Shown: positions 1 through 8,363, counted from the stretch's first letter. The stretch: DNA of 33,066 nucleotides from Chloroflexota bacterium (GCA_021806765.1 JAJZQR010000019.1:1-33066), one strand, 5' to 3'. Numbers and translations: made by a program. The notes: generated from the sequence alone by a model not told the origin.

Positions 1-642
1 GAGGCCACCATCGAGCAGATCAGTGCCTTCGCGGAGGCTGGGCTAGATCTGGTGCTCGTCTGCCCTCCCTTCTACTACCCACCGCAGCAGGAGGAAGTGG
101 CCCGATTCTACGAGGAGGTGGCTGTCCGGACTTCCCTGCCGATTGTGCTGTACAACATCCCCCACTTCACCAAGGTTCGCATCGAGCCGACTACGGCGAC
201 TCGCCTGGCCAGGGATGGCAGAATTGTCGGCATCAAGGACAGCAGCCGCGACTTCGACTACCTGCTGACGCTGCTCCAACGTCGGGACCCGGGCAGCGGC
301 TTCGCCATCCTCACCGGATCGGATACCCAGTTGGTTGCCGCCCTGGTGTCCGGCGCCGACGGGACCTGGGCTGCATCCCTGAACGTGGCCCCCGGGTTGG
401 ATGTGGAGATCCTGGCCGCCAGTGCCAGGGGGGACTGGGAGACGGCCAGGCGGCTGCAGTCCAAGGTCATCCAGTTGGTCTCTGCCTGCCGGCGCGGAAC
501 CTTCCCTGCCGGTTGGAAGGCGGCGTTGGAGTTGCTGGGCATCGAGGCGGGGCCTCCCGTTTTCCCGACGACGCCGCTGGCAGGGGAGGAACTGGCTGCT
601 CTCCAGCGGCAGCTAGAAGCCCTGGACCTCCCGCGCCCCTAA
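1..642 (+). CDS. Dihydrodipicolinate synthase/N-acetylneuraminate lyase family aldolase, C-terminal part
   Basis: The reading frame is open from the first base, so the gene starts outside the window; about 213 residues are visible. The sequence shows the class I aldolase barrel of the DapA/NAL family: the PPFYYPP segment, the LYNIP motif that carries the conserved tyrosine, and GIKDSS, whose lysine (codon 235-237) would form the Schiff base with the oxo-acid substrate. Family members either condense or cleave 2-oxo acids in the cytoplasm. The neighbours are two PLP enzymes, a dehydrogenase and a transporter rather than lysine biosynthesis genes, so a catabolic aldolase or dehydratase is more likely than true DapA. 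The substrate cannot be read from the sequence. The next gene follows after 73 bases, probably in the same transcript. Confidence 0.88.
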   Translation, partial: EATIEQISAFAEAGLDLVLVCPPFYYPPQQEEVARFYEEVAVRTSLPIVLYNIPHFTKVRIEPTTATRLARDGRIVGIKDSSRDFDYLLTLLQRRDPGSGFAILTGSDTQLVAALVSGADGTWAASLNVAPGLDVEILAASARGDWETARRLQSKVIQLVSACRRGTFPAGWKAALELLGIEAGPPVFPTTPLAGEELAALQRQLEALDLPRP

Positions 643-715
643 CCCCAGTAGAGGCGCCGGTCGCGCCCATCCCATACCATAGGGTGCTGGCCCTTACCCA
701 GCAGGAGGAAAAGCG

Positions 716-1864
716 ATGCTGCTCATGACCCCGGGGCCCATTGAGGTGGATCAGCGCGTCTACGCAGCGATGAATCGACCCGCCGTAAACCATCAAAGCA
801 TGGAGTTCTTCAACACTCTCGACGAGACCATCGAGATGTTGCGCTCGGTCTTCATGACTAGGTCCGACGTCATCATCATGCCCGGCTCGGGCCGCTTAGG
901 ACTGGAGGCTGCCCTCTGCAGCGTCATCGAGCGGGGCGACCCCACGTTGCACATCAGCAATGGCACCTTCTGCGGCTTCTCCCTGGAAATCGCACGACGA
1001 GCCGGGGCCGAGGCCACCGTGCTGGAGCAACCCTGGGGCGGCCCACTGGATCTGGATCTGTTCCGGAAGGAGTTGGCCAAGAAGCACTACAAGGTGGCGC
1101 TGGTAGTCCACTCGGAGAGCTCGACCGGGGCCCGCTATCCGATAGCCGAGGTAGCCAAGCTGTGTGCCGAGTACGATACCCTCTGTTTCGTCGACGGGAT
1201 GTCCTCTATCGGCAGCCTGGAGTTCGACATGGACGGCATGGGGATCGACCTGTGCGTGACCTCCAGCAACAAGTCCATCGGCTCCATCGTCGGCCTCTCC
1301 CTGATCGGCGTTAGCCAGAAGGCCTATCACGCCATGGAGAGCCGCAAGACGGTGTGCCAGAGCTACGCCCTCGACCTGCTGCGCTGGCACAAGCTCTTCT
1401 TCGGCCGGCCGGCGCCCAGGCCGTACCCTGTGATCCCCAGCACCCACCTGGTCTTCGCCTTGCAGGAGGCGTGCCGCCAGGCTGTAGAAGAAGGCATGCC
1501 GGCCCGGTGGCAGCGCCACCATCGTTTCGCGGAGGCGACCCGACAGGCGGTGGAGGCGATGGGACTCAGCATCTTCCCGGATCGCGACCTGGCGGCCGAC
1601 TCCATCACGGCCGTGAGGGTTCCCAACGGGCTGGCGGAGAAGGACATCCTGAAGCGGATGCGGGAAGGCTACGGGGTCATCCTCAGCGGATCGATGTGGG
1701 GGGCTGCCGAGGGCAAGCTGTTCCGCATCTCCCACCAAGGGGTCCAGGCCGGCAGGGAGTTGCTGGCGCCCACGCTGATGGCCCTGGAGTCTACCCTGAA
1801 GGATCTCGGCTATCCCGTGGAGCCGGGAGCGGGACTGGCCGCCTTCTCGCGCGCCTTGAGCTAG
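716..1864 (+). CDS. Class V aminotransferase (alanine-glyoxylate aminotransferase-like)
   Basis: This 382-residue protein has the layout of fold type I PLP enzymes of the alanine/serine-glyoxylate aminotransferase group. It opens with MTPGPIEV, has a GSGRLGLEAAL phosphate-binding region near residue 57, the cofactor aspartate in CFVDGMSS (D160) and the Schiff-base lysine in TSSNKS (K186). Family members move an amino group from alanine, serine or a related donor to glyoxylate or another oxo acid. The start at 716 is set by AGGAGG at 703-708, seven bases upstream. Length is usual for the family. It lies between an aldolase and a second PLP enzyme on the same strand, with 9 bases to the next gene, which suggests one operon for amino acid or amine breakdown. 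The exact substrate is unknown. Confidence 0.9.
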   Translation: MLLMTPGPIEVDQRVYAAMNRPAVNHQSMEFFNTLDETIEMLRSVFMTRSDVIIMPGSGRLGLEAALCSVIERGDPTLHISNGTFCGFSLEIARRAGAEATVLEQPWGGPLDLDLFRKELAKKHYKVALVVHSESSTGARYPIAEVAKLCAEYDTLCFVDGMSSIGSLEFDMDGMGIDLCVTSSNKSIGSIVGLSLIGVSQKAYHAMESRKTVCQSYALDLLRWHKLFFGRPAPRPYPVIPSTHLVFALQEACRQAVEEGMPARWQRHHRFAEATRQAVEAMGLSIFPDRDLAADSITAVRVPNGLAEKDILKRMREGYGVILSGSMWGAAEGKLFRISHQGVQAGRELLAPTLMALESTLKDLGYPVEPGAGLAAFSRALS

Positions 1865-1873
1865 GGGGAGCGA

Positions 1874-2920
1874 ATGCAGGGTAAGGCTGTATCCGAAGAG
1901 AGCCTGCAGGCGGCCGTGGACCGCGAGCCTCGGGTCCCACTGGCCTTCTTGCCGACGCCCCTCCACGATCTGCCGAGGCTTGGCAAGGAGTTGGGTGGCC
2001 CCAGGATCCTGGTCAAACGGGACGACCAGACCGGGCTGGCGCTGGGTGGAAACAAGACCCGGGTGCTGGAGTTCGTGATGGGGGATGTCCTTCGATCCGG
2101 GGCTACCACCATCATCGCTGCTGCCTATGCGCAGTCCAACTACTGCCGACAGGTGGCGGCGGCGGCAGCTCAACTGGGCATAAAGTGTCATCTGGTCTTG
2201 AGAGCCGGCATCAAGAGCGACTCTTGGCAGGGGAACCTGCTGCTTGACAAGCTGCTGGGCGCAGAGATCCATCTGGTCGCTGCCGAGAGTTCGGCGGAGA
2301 TCCTGGCGGCGGCGGAGCGGCTGGCGGATCGGTTGAGGGCCGACGGGGAGCGCCCATATCTGGCGACTCTCAACCGCCGTCCCCAGGTTCGGGCGGCCAT
2401 TGCCTACGTTGGCGGGTTCCTGGAGCTGCAGCACCAGCTCCGAGAAGCCGGCCTCAAGGTCGACCGGATCTACCTCTCCTCTTCCGGCAACAGCTACGCC
2501 GGCATGCTGCTGGCCGCCAGGGCTCTGGGGGTAGAGACGAAGATCATCGGGGTATCCCCGGAGGGGACCAGACCGGAGAGGAGCGCTCGCAGCATCGACA
2601 TAGCCAACGACGCCGCGGTGGCTTTGGGGCTTGAGGTGAGGCTGTCCGAGGAAGATGGATGGCTGGAGGACGAGTTCCTGGGTCCGTCCTATGGCCTGCC
2701 GACGGCGGAAAGCATAGAGGCCATCAGACTCCTGGCCCGGCTGGAAGGCATCCTGGTTGATCCCGTCTATACGGGCAAGGGGCTGGCCGGATTGATCTCC
2801 CATATCCGCACGGGGGTGGTGGGTCGCGACGAGACCGTACTGTTCGTGCACACCGGCGGCGTCCCAGGCCTCTTCGCCTTCAACGAGGAGCTGGTGGTCG
2901 GGCGTCCAGTAGTAGGCTGA
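1874..2920 (+). CDS. PLP-dependent D-cysteine desulfhydrase / ACC deaminase family protein
   Basis: The 348-residue product belongs to the fold type II PLP family that includes D-cysteine desulfhydrase and 1-aminocyclopropane-1-carboxylate deaminase. PTPLHDLPRL near residue 28 and VKRDDQTG at 47-54 are family hallmarks, and K61 in LGGNKTR is the expected PLP lysine. SSSGNSYAGML corresponds to the phosphate-binding loop and VHTGGVPGLF is the usual C-terminal signature. Such enzymes release ammonia from a small amino acid to give a 2-oxo acid. Desulfhydrase, deaminase and racemase activities cannot be separated by reading alone. It begins 9 bases after the aminotransferase and is probably translated from the same message. 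A long stem-loop follows the stop codon. Confidence 0.87.
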   Translation: MQGKAVSEESLQAAVDREPRVPLAFLPTPLHDLPRLGKELGGPRILVKRDDQTGLALGGNKTRVLEFVMGDVLRSGATTIIAAAYAQSNYCRQVAAAAAQLGIKCHLVLRAGIKSDSWQGNLLLDKLLGAEIHLVAAESSAEILAAAERLADRLRADGERPYLATLNRRPQVRAAIAYVGGFLELQHQLREAGLKVDRIYLSSSGNSYAGMLLAARALGVETKIIGVSPEGTRPERSARSIDIANDAAVALGLEVRLSEEDGWLEDEFLGPSYGLPTAESIEAIRLLARLEGILVDPVYTGKGLAGLISHIRTGVVGRDETVLFVHTGGVPGLFAFNEELVVGRPVVG

Positions 2921-2927
2921 GGTGCCG

Positions 2928-3003
2928 CCTAAACTAAAGCCAAGGCGAGACCCGCAGACCCACGTACGAAACCATGTAGATTCCACCGTGGCTCTAGTTT
3001 AGG
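2928..3003. repeat. Long imperfect inverted repeat between convergent genes (putative bidirectional terminator or interspersed element)
   Basis: Bases 2928-2942 pair with 2989-3003, 14 of 15 positions, the outer nine (CCTAAACTA with TAGTTTAGG) without mismatch. The loop is 46 bases. It sits exactly between two convergent genes and its right arm contains the stop codon of the IclR gene. There is no T-run, so termination is an inference. Confidence 0.6.
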
Positions 3004-3799
3004 AGCGATACCCCATTCGTTGGGAGATCTTGAGGGCCGTGGTCTTCACCAGGTCTCCCAACTCGGGTACCCGTTCGGTTAGCACGCGCATCGTGGGGCC
3101 CGATATGCTCACGGCGGCGATTACCTCGCTGCAATAGTTGAAGATGGGGGCCGCGACGCAACGCACTCCCAGGGCGGTCTCCTCGTCGTCCACGGCGTAG
3201 CCGTTGGCGCGCACCTCTTCCAGGCGCGCCCGCAGCAGGTTCGGGACGGTGATGGACTTAGGGGTTCGAGGGGGGAGCCCGGCGGCGATAATGCTCTCGA
3301 CCTGAGAGACCGGCCTGTAGGCCATGACCGCTTTGCCCAGGGATGTCGTAGCGGCCGGTCGGCGATCACCGATGCGGGAGTGGAGGCGGACGGAATGCTG
3401 GCCATCGACCTTGGCGATGTAGACGACGTCGGTGCCGTCGAGGATGGCCATGTGAATGGTCTCCCCACACTGCAGCATGACGTCGTAGAGGATGGGGGCG
3501 GCCTCGCTGACCAGGTTGGAGTCGTCCAGGTACTTGCCGGCCAACTCCACCAGCTTGAGCCCGAGGCGATAGCGCTCTCCCTCGTCGTAATGCTCGACAA
3601 AACCGATCTGCTCCAGACCGAGCAGCAATCGGTGGGTGGTGCTCTTGTGAAGCTTCAGTTCCTTGCTGAGCTCCGTCAGGGTGACCCCATGGTCGGTTGG
3701 ATGGGAGGCGATGGCGTTCAACACCAGGGCTGCCCGTGCGAGGGTCGCCCCGCGGTCGCGCTTCTGAGGAGCACGAGTTCTGGTGGCTACCGTAGGCAT
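2999..3799 (-). CDS. IclR family transcriptional regulator
   Basis: The 266-residue protein has a winged helix-turn-helix at about residues 20-85 (LTELSKELKLHKSTTHRLL is the recognition helix region) followed by the IclR effector-binding domain, with the typical CGETIHMAILDG and LGKAVMA segments. IclR proteins are cytoplasmic dimers or tetramers that bind a small organic acid and repress or activate nearby catabolic genes. GGGAGG just upstream supports the start at 3799. Its promoter is near consensus (TTGACA, 16 bases, TATAAT, minus strand) and is divergent from the promoter of the dehydrogenase at 4117, the usual arrangement for a regulator and its target. The stop codon overlaps an inverted repeat shared with the convergent gene. 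Confidence 0.93.
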   Translation of the reverse strand: MPTVATRTRAPQKRDRGATLARAALVLNAIASHPTDHGVTLTELSKELKLHKSTTHRLLLGLEQIGFVEHYDEGERYRLGLKLVELAGKYLDDSNLVSEAAPILYDVMLQCGETIHMAILDGTDVVYIAKVDGQHSVRLHSRIGDRRPAATTSLGKAVMAYRPVSQVESIIAAGLPPRTPKSITVPNLLRARLEEVRANGYAVDDEETALGVRCVAAPIFNYCSEVIAAVSISGPTMRVLTERVPELGDLVKTTALKISQRMGYRS

Positions 3800-3874
3800 G
3801 GTGGTTCTCTACCTCCCTATGAACGAAAGGGATCGGCGTGGGAGCGTAGCGTGCCCGCTACAGCTCGCGATCCG

Positions 3875-3902
3875 ATTATAACGGGACGCTGTACATTGTC
3901 AA
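3875..3902 (-). promoter_or_regulatory. Sigma-70 promoter of the IclR gene
   Basis: On the minus strand, TTGACA (3902-3897) and TATAAT (3880-3875) are separated by 16 bases. Both hexamers are perfect. The predicted transcription start is near 3868, about 70 bases before the start codon at 3799. Confidence 0.8.
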
Positions 3903-3920
3903 CATCGTGGAGTCGGCCGA

Positions 3921-3949
3921 TTGACAGGCCATGGTGCCGGTGCTAGCCT
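3921..3949 (+). promoter_or_regulatory. Sigma-70 promoter of the dehydrogenase-racemase operon
   Basis: TTGACA at 3921-3926 is followed after 17 bases by TAGCCT at 3944-3949, a weaker -10. It points to the gene at 4117 and lies back to back with the IclR promoter; the two -35 boxes are 18 bases apart. The predicted start is near 3956, just before an inverted repeat. Confidence 0.6.
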
Positions 3950-3968
3950 TGGCACTAGGCAAGAACAG

Positions 3969-3992
3969 GATATGACAGTATAACGTCATATC
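3969..3992. promoter_or_regulatory. Inverted-repeat operator candidate
   Basis: GATATGAC (3969-3976) and GTCATATC (3985-3992) form a perfect 8-bp inverted repeat with 8 bases between. It sits at about +13 to +36 of the predicted dehydrogenase transcript, where a bound repressor would block elongation. IclR (adjacent) and the FCD regulator at 12.1 kb are the candidate binders. Confidence 0.55.
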
Positions 3993-4116
3993 TTTCCCCG
4001 GACTTGGTGGTTTCGCCCACCGGATTGTGCGCCCGCTCCGGTTGAAGCCTTCTTGCGGAGCCTGGCAGTCTCTCTGGTGCTGCAGTATTGCTGGTAGGGA
4101 AGGAGTTGAAGGACCG

Positions 4117-5001
4117 ATGAAGGTTGGACTTGTCGGCGTGGGAACCATGGGCAGCCGGATAGCGACGGCCCTGGTGGGGGCCGGACACACCGTCCTGGCT
4201 CGGGACATCGATCCGGCGGCGGAGCGCCGGGCGGCGGAGATAGGGGCCCAGCTCCTCGGCTCACCCAGGGCGGTGGCCGAGGGCGCCGAGGTCGTGCTGC
4301 TGTCGCTGCCGATGCCGGCGGACGTGGCCTCGGTGGTGGCCGGCCCCGACGGCCTGCTGGACGGGGCGAGGGCGGGCCAGGTGATCGTCGACCTGAGCAC
4401 CGTGGATCCCGGCGGCACCCAGAGGATGGCGGCCGCGGCCCGCGAGAAGGGCGTCGGCTACCTGGATGCGCCGGTGCTGGGTCGACCCCAGGGCTGCGGC
4501 AACTGGACCCTGCCGGTGGGCGGTGACGAGGAGTCTCTGGCGAAGGCCCGGCCGGTGCTGGAGAAGCTGGCACGCCGGGTGGTGCTGGTGGGCCCCTCCG
4601 GCCACGGCAACGTGGTGAAGCTGCTGAACAACCTGATGTTCGGCGCCATCAACTCCGTGACCGTGGAGGTGATGGCCCTCTGCGCCAAGGTGGGAATGCC
4701 CCCCAAGGTATTCGTGGATCTGGTCACCGAGAGCGGCGCCGCCACGGTGAGCAACCTCTTCAAGGAGGTGGGCCCCAAGGTGCTGAACCGGGACTTCACC
4801 CCCCTCTTCGGCATCGGCCTGCTGCACAAGGACAACGCCCTGGCCCTGGCCATGGCGAAGGAGGCGGGGGTGCCCATGGTGCTCTCGAGTGCTACGCAAC
4901 TGCTGAACGAGATGGCCCTGGCCAAGGGGCTGGGCAAAGAGGATACCGCCGCTGTGGTCAAGGTATACGAGGACCTGCTGAACCTCGAGGTGAAGGGGTA
5001 G
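4117..5001 (+). CDS. 3-hydroxyisobutyrate dehydrogenase-like NAD(P)-dependent oxidoreductase
   Basis: The 294-residue protein belongs to the beta-hydroxyacid dehydrogenase family. The N-terminal Rossmann fold carries GLVGVGTMG (residues 4-12). DLSTVDP (92-98) and DAPVLGRPQG (117-126) match the substrate-binding loops, although the usual DAPVSGG is changed. The catalytic lysine is K168 in GNVVKLLNN, followed by the conserved asparagines. Such enzymes oxidise 3-hydroxy acids (3-hydroxyisobutyrate, tartronate semialdehyde, gamma-hydroxybutyrate) to semialdehydes. The start at 4117 is chosen because homology begins there and AGGAG precedes it at 4101-4105; an upstream extension to 4027 is open but unlike the family. 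The racemase-like gene follows after 13 bases and is probably co-transcribed. The substrate is not determined. Confidence 0.9.
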   Translation: MKVGLVGVGTMGSRIATALVGAGHTVLARDIDPAAERRAAEIGAQLLGSPRAVAEGAEVVLLSLPMPADVASVVAGPDGLLDGARAGQVIVDLSTVDPGGTQRMAAAAREKGVGYLDAPVLGRPQGCGNWTLPVGGDEESLAKARPVLEKLARRVVLVGPSGHGNVVKLLNNLMFGAINSVTVEVMALCAKVGMPPKVFVDLVTESGAATVSNLFKEVGPKVLNRDFTPLFGIGLLHKDNALALAMAKEAGVPMVLSSATQLLNEMALAKGLGKEDTAAVVKVYEDLLNLEVKG

Positions 5002-5014
5002 GGAGGAGAACCAC

Positions 5015-6433
5015 GTGAAACAGGTCATCCTGGACTACGGCGACGGCAAGATGCCAGTCGAAGTTCCAGATTCCGCTACCGTCGTCCGCTACGGGGAGAG
5101 CTGGGAGGATCCGCCGGAGGTGGACCCGGTGGAGGCGACCCGGCTGGCGCTGGCTCACCCCCTGGGGATGCCCCCCCTGCGGGAGCTGGCCAAGCCCAGT
5201 ATGCAGGTGCGCATCGCCTTTCCGGATCGGGTGAAGGGCGGGGCGCACAAGCTGGCCCATCGCAGGGTGTCGATCCCCCTGATCGTCGAGGAGCTGAAGA
5301 AGGCCGGGGTCCGGGACCAGGACATCAAGCTGATCTGCGCCATGGGGCTCCACCGGAAGAACACCCTGGAGGAGCTGCGCTGGTACCTGGGCCGGGAGAT
5401 CGTGGAACAGTTCTGGCCCGACCGGCTGCTGATGCACGACTCCGAGGACCCGGCCGGCATGGTGGATTTCGGCAAGGACGAGATGGGCAACGTGGTCACC
5501 TTCAGCCGGGAGATGGCGGAGTGCGACCTGCCCATCCTGATTGGCCACGTCCAGGGGAACCCTTACGGGGGCTACAGCGGCGGCTACAAGATGTGCGTCA
5601 CCGGCCTCACCAGCTGGCGCTCCATCGCCTCCCACCACACCCCCTCCACGATGCATCGGGACGACTTCCTGCCCGTGGGCACCGGCAGCCTGATGCGGCG
5701 GCAGTTCGACTCCATCGGGAAAGCCATCGAGAAGGGGATCGGCAGGCGACTGTTCGTGGTGGACGCCGTGACTGGGACCAAGGCTCAGGTGCTGGGGGTT
5801 TACGCGGGGGCCCCCGACGCGGTGCAGGAGGTGAGCTGGAAGCTGGCAGATAAGCGCACCAACGTGGCGTTGAAGCTGGATCGCAAGGCCGACATCCTGG
5901 TCTACGGCCTGCCTCGCTCCTTCCACTACGGTCCGGGCATGGGCAGCAACCCCATCCTGATGCTGCAGGCCATAGGGGCGCAGCTCACCCGGGCCTACGG
6001 GGTGTTCAACGAGGGCGGGGTGGTCATCGCCCCGGCCATCTGCGACGGCTGGTTCAACGACGAGTGGTTCGCCTGCTACCGGCCGGCCTATGCTAAGCTG
6101 CAGGAGGTCACCGACTTCGGTGAGGTAATGCGCTTCCAGGAGGAGTTATCCACCGACCCCGAGCACATCTACAAGTACCGCAACTGCTACGCCTACCACC
6201 CCTTCCACGCCCTGTCGATGATCTCCATGGGGGCGATAGCCCACCAGCGAGCCAGCGCCGTCTTCATGCCCGGCGCGAGAAAGCCCGGCTACGCCCGCTC
6301 CATGGGCTGCATCCCCACCCACGACTTCGCGGAGGCCATGCAGAGGGCGGAGCGGTACGTGGGCAAGAACCCTCGGGTGCTGGTGGTGCCCGACGCCTTC
6401 ACCCAGGTGGGCGTCCACCTCCACATGGCGTAG
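5015..6433 (+). CDS. LarA-like nickel-pincer racemase family protein (DUF2088)
   Basis: The 472-residue product resembles lactate racemase LarA and its paralogues. The N-terminal part contains GLHRK (H113), and the central block GHVQGNPYGGYSGGYK supplies H178 and K192, with H207/H208 shortly after. These correspond in order to the histidines and lysine that hold the nickel-pincer nucleotide in LarA. The protein would racemise or epimerise a 2-hydroxy acid. No larB, larC or larE cofactor genes are in the window, so the cofactor must come from elsewhere if it is used. GGGAGGAG precedes the start at 5015. Pairing with a hydroxyacid dehydrogenase suggests that one enantiomer is converted to the form the dehydrogenase accepts. 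The actual hydroxy acid is unknown. Confidence 0.82.
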   Translation: MKQVILDYGDGKMPVEVPDSATVVRYGESWEDPPEVDPVEATRLALAHPLGMPPLRELAKPSMQVRIAFPDRVKGGAHKLAHRRVSIPLIVEELKKAGVRDQDIKLICAMGLHRKNTLEELRWYLGREIVEQFWPDRLLMHDSEDPAGMVDFGKDEMGNVVTFSREMAECDLPILIGHVQGNPYGGYSGGYKMCVTGLTSWRSIASHHTPSTMHRDDFLPVGTGSLMRRQFDSIGKAIEKGIGRRLFVVDAVTGTKAQVLGVYAGAPDAVQEVSWKLADKRTNVALKLDRKADILVYGLPRSFHYGPGMGSNPILMLQAIGAQLTRAYGVFNEGGVVIAPAICDGWFNDEWFACYRPAYAKLQEVTDFGEVMRFQEELSTDPEHIYKYRNCYAYHPFHALSMISMGAIAHQRASAVFMPGARKPGYARSMGCIPTHDFAEAMQRAERYVGKNPRVLVVPDAFTQVGVHLHMA

Positions 6434-6440
6434 GACGATG

Positions 6441-6488
6441 TAGGGCGGTCTTGTACCCCGCCGCCGAGCGGGGTACAAGACCGCCCTA
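6441..6488. terminator. Perfect 20-bp inverted repeat between convergent operons
   Basis: Bases 6441-6460 (TAGGGCGGTCTTGTACCCCG) pair perfectly with 6469-6488 around an 8-base loop. It separates the racemase gene from the convergent permease gene, and the right arm includes the permease stop codon. A bidirectional terminator role is likely from position. The lack of a T-run means it may instead be an interspersed repeat. Confidence 0.65.
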
Positions 6489-7352
6489 CCCCTTCACGGC
6501 CCCCGCCGTCAGGCCGCTGACGATGTACTTCTGCAGCAGCAGCGCAAAGAGGATCGGCGGCAGGCTGCCGAGTACCGCTGCCGCGTTCATCGCCCCATAG
6601 TCTATGGAGAACCTGCCCGCGAACTCCGAGATCACCACCGGCATCGTCTTGGAGACCTCGGTAGAGGTGAACACCACCGCCAGGAAGAACTCGCTCCAGG
6701 CGTTCAGCAGCGAGAAGATGGTGGCGGCCGCCAGCCCCGGCAATGCGAGGGGCAGGACGATCCGCACCAATACCCCCACGCGACCGGCCCCGTCGATCAT
6801 CGCCGCTTCCTCCAGCTCCTTCGGAACCGTCTGGAAGTAGCCCGTCATCACCCATACCACGAAGGGCAGGGTGAAGGTCGAGTAGACGATCACCAGTCCC
6901 GGCACGCTGTTCACCAGCTCAATCTTGGACATCAGGATGTACATGGGGATGATCAGGGCGATGGAGGGCAGCATTTGGGCAAAGACGATCAGCAGGAAGA
7001 GAGAGCGTCGGCCCCGAAAGGGCAGGCGGGTGAAGGCGTAGGACGAGGGCACCCCCACCAGCAGGCAGAAGCCGGTGGTCACCAGGGCCACGACGGTGCT
7101 GTTCACCAGGGAGCGGGCGAACTCGCTGGAGGCGATGCTGGACGCGCTGCCTGAGAAGAGGGCAACGTAGTTCTCCAGGGTCGGGTGCTCCGGCAGCCAG
7201 TGGATGGGTACGGAGCTCAGCTCTTTCTGCTGGGAGATGCTGGAGATGACCATCCAGACGAAGGGCGCCACCAGGACGAAGGCCATCGCCAGCGACGCGA
7301 CGTATATCCCTCCCAGCCGGAGGGTCCGAGCCTGTTTTCTAGTAATTGCCAT
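6486..7352 (-). CDS. Carbohydrate-type ABC transporter permease, MalG-like
   Basis: This 288-residue membrane protein shows about six hydrophobic segments. The EAA loop is readable as EEAAMIDGAGRVGVLVRIVLP near residue 200, which contacts the ATPase. It matches the MalG/CUT1 group by length and by the short N-terminal segment before the first membrane helix. With the MalF-like partner it forms the channel of an importer in the cytoplasmic membrane. It starts 6 bases after the upstream permease gene and is the last gene of the transporter operon. No ATPase gene is present, as is common for CUT1 systems that share one MsmK-type ATPase. Sugar or polyol is the usual cargo, but here the surrounding enzymes leave other polar substrates possible. 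Confidence 0.92.
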   Translation of the reverse strand: MAITRKQARTLRLGGIYVASLAMAFVLVAPFVWMVISSISQQKELSSVPIHWLPEHPTLENYVALFSGSASSIASSEFARSLVNSTVVALVTTGFCLLVGVPSSYAFTRLPFRGRRSLFLLIVFAQMLPSIALIIPMYILMSKIELVNSVPGLVIVYSTFTLPFVVWVMTGYFQTVPKELEEAAMIDGAGRVGVLVRIVLPLALPGLAAATIFSLLNAWSEFFLAVVFTSTEVSKTMPVVISEFAGRFSIDYGAMNAAAVLGSLPPILFALLLQKYIVSGLTAGAVKG

Positions 7353-7358
7353 GTCTTC

Positions 7359-8321
7359 TCAGTACTCCACTTCGCTGCCCACCAGTCTCATGTACAACAC
7401 GCTGGCAGCGACTATCACCGCTGTGACCAGGTAAGCCAGGGCCGACCCCAGCCCGACGTGCAGGTACTTGAAGGTCTCCAGGTAGGTGTAGAAGGCCGCC
7501 AAGTTGGTGGCATCCGCCGGCCCACCGTTGGTCATTACGAAGATGATGTCGAAGACCCGGAAGGTCCACATGGTCTGAATGACGATGATCACCAGGATCG
7601 TCGGCCGCAGCAGGGGCAGCGTTACGTGGAGGAAGGAGCGCCAGGCGCCCGCCCCATCGATGCGGCTGGCCTCGTAGAGGTCGGCGGGAATGGTCTGCAG
7701 CCCCGCCAGGAAGAGGAGGGTAGCGAAAGGCACCTCCTTCCACACCTTGGCGACGATCACCGCGGGCATGGCCGTGGACGGATCGCCCAGCCACGGCCGG
7801 TACTCCTGGATCAGCCCGAGGTTCTGGAGCAGGGCGTTGAGCACCCCGTAGTTGGCGTTGAAGATCCATTCCCAGGCGATGCCAACCACCACCGCCGGGA
7901 TAACCCAGGGAACGAGGAGCAGGGTGCGGAACACGCCCCTACCAAGGAATTGCTCGTTCAGAATCTGGGCGAAAGCCAGGCCGATCACGATGGTGAAGGC
8001 TACCGATACTACGGTGAACAGGGCGGTGCGGGCCATCACCTGCCAGAAGTCGCTGCTCTCGAGCAGGGTCAGGTAGTTTTGCAACCCTATGAAGCTCACG
8101 TTGCCTGGGTCGGTGAGGTTGTACTTCTCCAGGCTCAGCAGGAGGGAGTAGAGCATGGGGAAGACGATCACCCCCAGGACGACGACGGCGGTGGGGGCGA
8201 CGAAGAGGTAGGCCAGGAGATCCCCTCGGCGCTTCGCCGGTCTCTCCGCCGATGCAGCCCCCGGCCCCCCCGCTGCCGGCGGGACCGAGGCGAGAGGCTC
8301 TGTCGTTTGAGGGTCGGACAC
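7359..8321 (-). CDS. Carbohydrate-type ABC transporter permease, MalF-like
   Basis: The 320-residue protein begins with about 35 polar, proline- and alanine-rich residues and then shows six hydrophobic segments. The EAA motif reads YEASRIDGAGAWRSFLHVTLP near residue 215. It belongs to the binding-protein-dependent permease family (MalF/UgpA type). It pairs with the MalG-like protein encoded 6 bases downstream. A 121-base gap with a nested stem-loop separates it from the upstream binding-protein gene, consistent with weaker expression of the permeases than of the binding protein. Confidence 0.92.
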   Translation of the reverse strand: MSDPQTTEPLASVPPAAGGPGAASAERPAKRRGDLLAYLFVAPTAVVVLGVIVFPMLYSLLLSLEKYNLTDPGNVSFIGLQNYLTLLESSDFWQVMARTALFTVVSVAFTIVIGLAFAQILNEQFLGRGVFRTLLLVPWVIPAVVVGIAWEWIFNANYGVLNALLQNLGLIQEYRPWLGDPSTAMPAVIVAKVWKEVPFATLLFLAGLQTIPADLYEASRIDGAGAWRSFLHVTLPLLRPTILVIIVIQTMWTFRVFDIIFVMTNGGPADATNLAAFYTYLETFKYLHVGLGSALAYLVTAVIVAASVLYMRLVGSEVEY

Positions 8322-8363
8322 GATGGTTACCTTCCCCGTTTCCCTTCTAGGGGGCTATGTGAA

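Noticed and set aside
896..2986. Very long minus-strand open frame of 696 residues
   Set aside because: It is antisense to the aminotransferase and desulfhydrase genes, which have clear motifs. Its composition is that of a GC-rich shadow frame.
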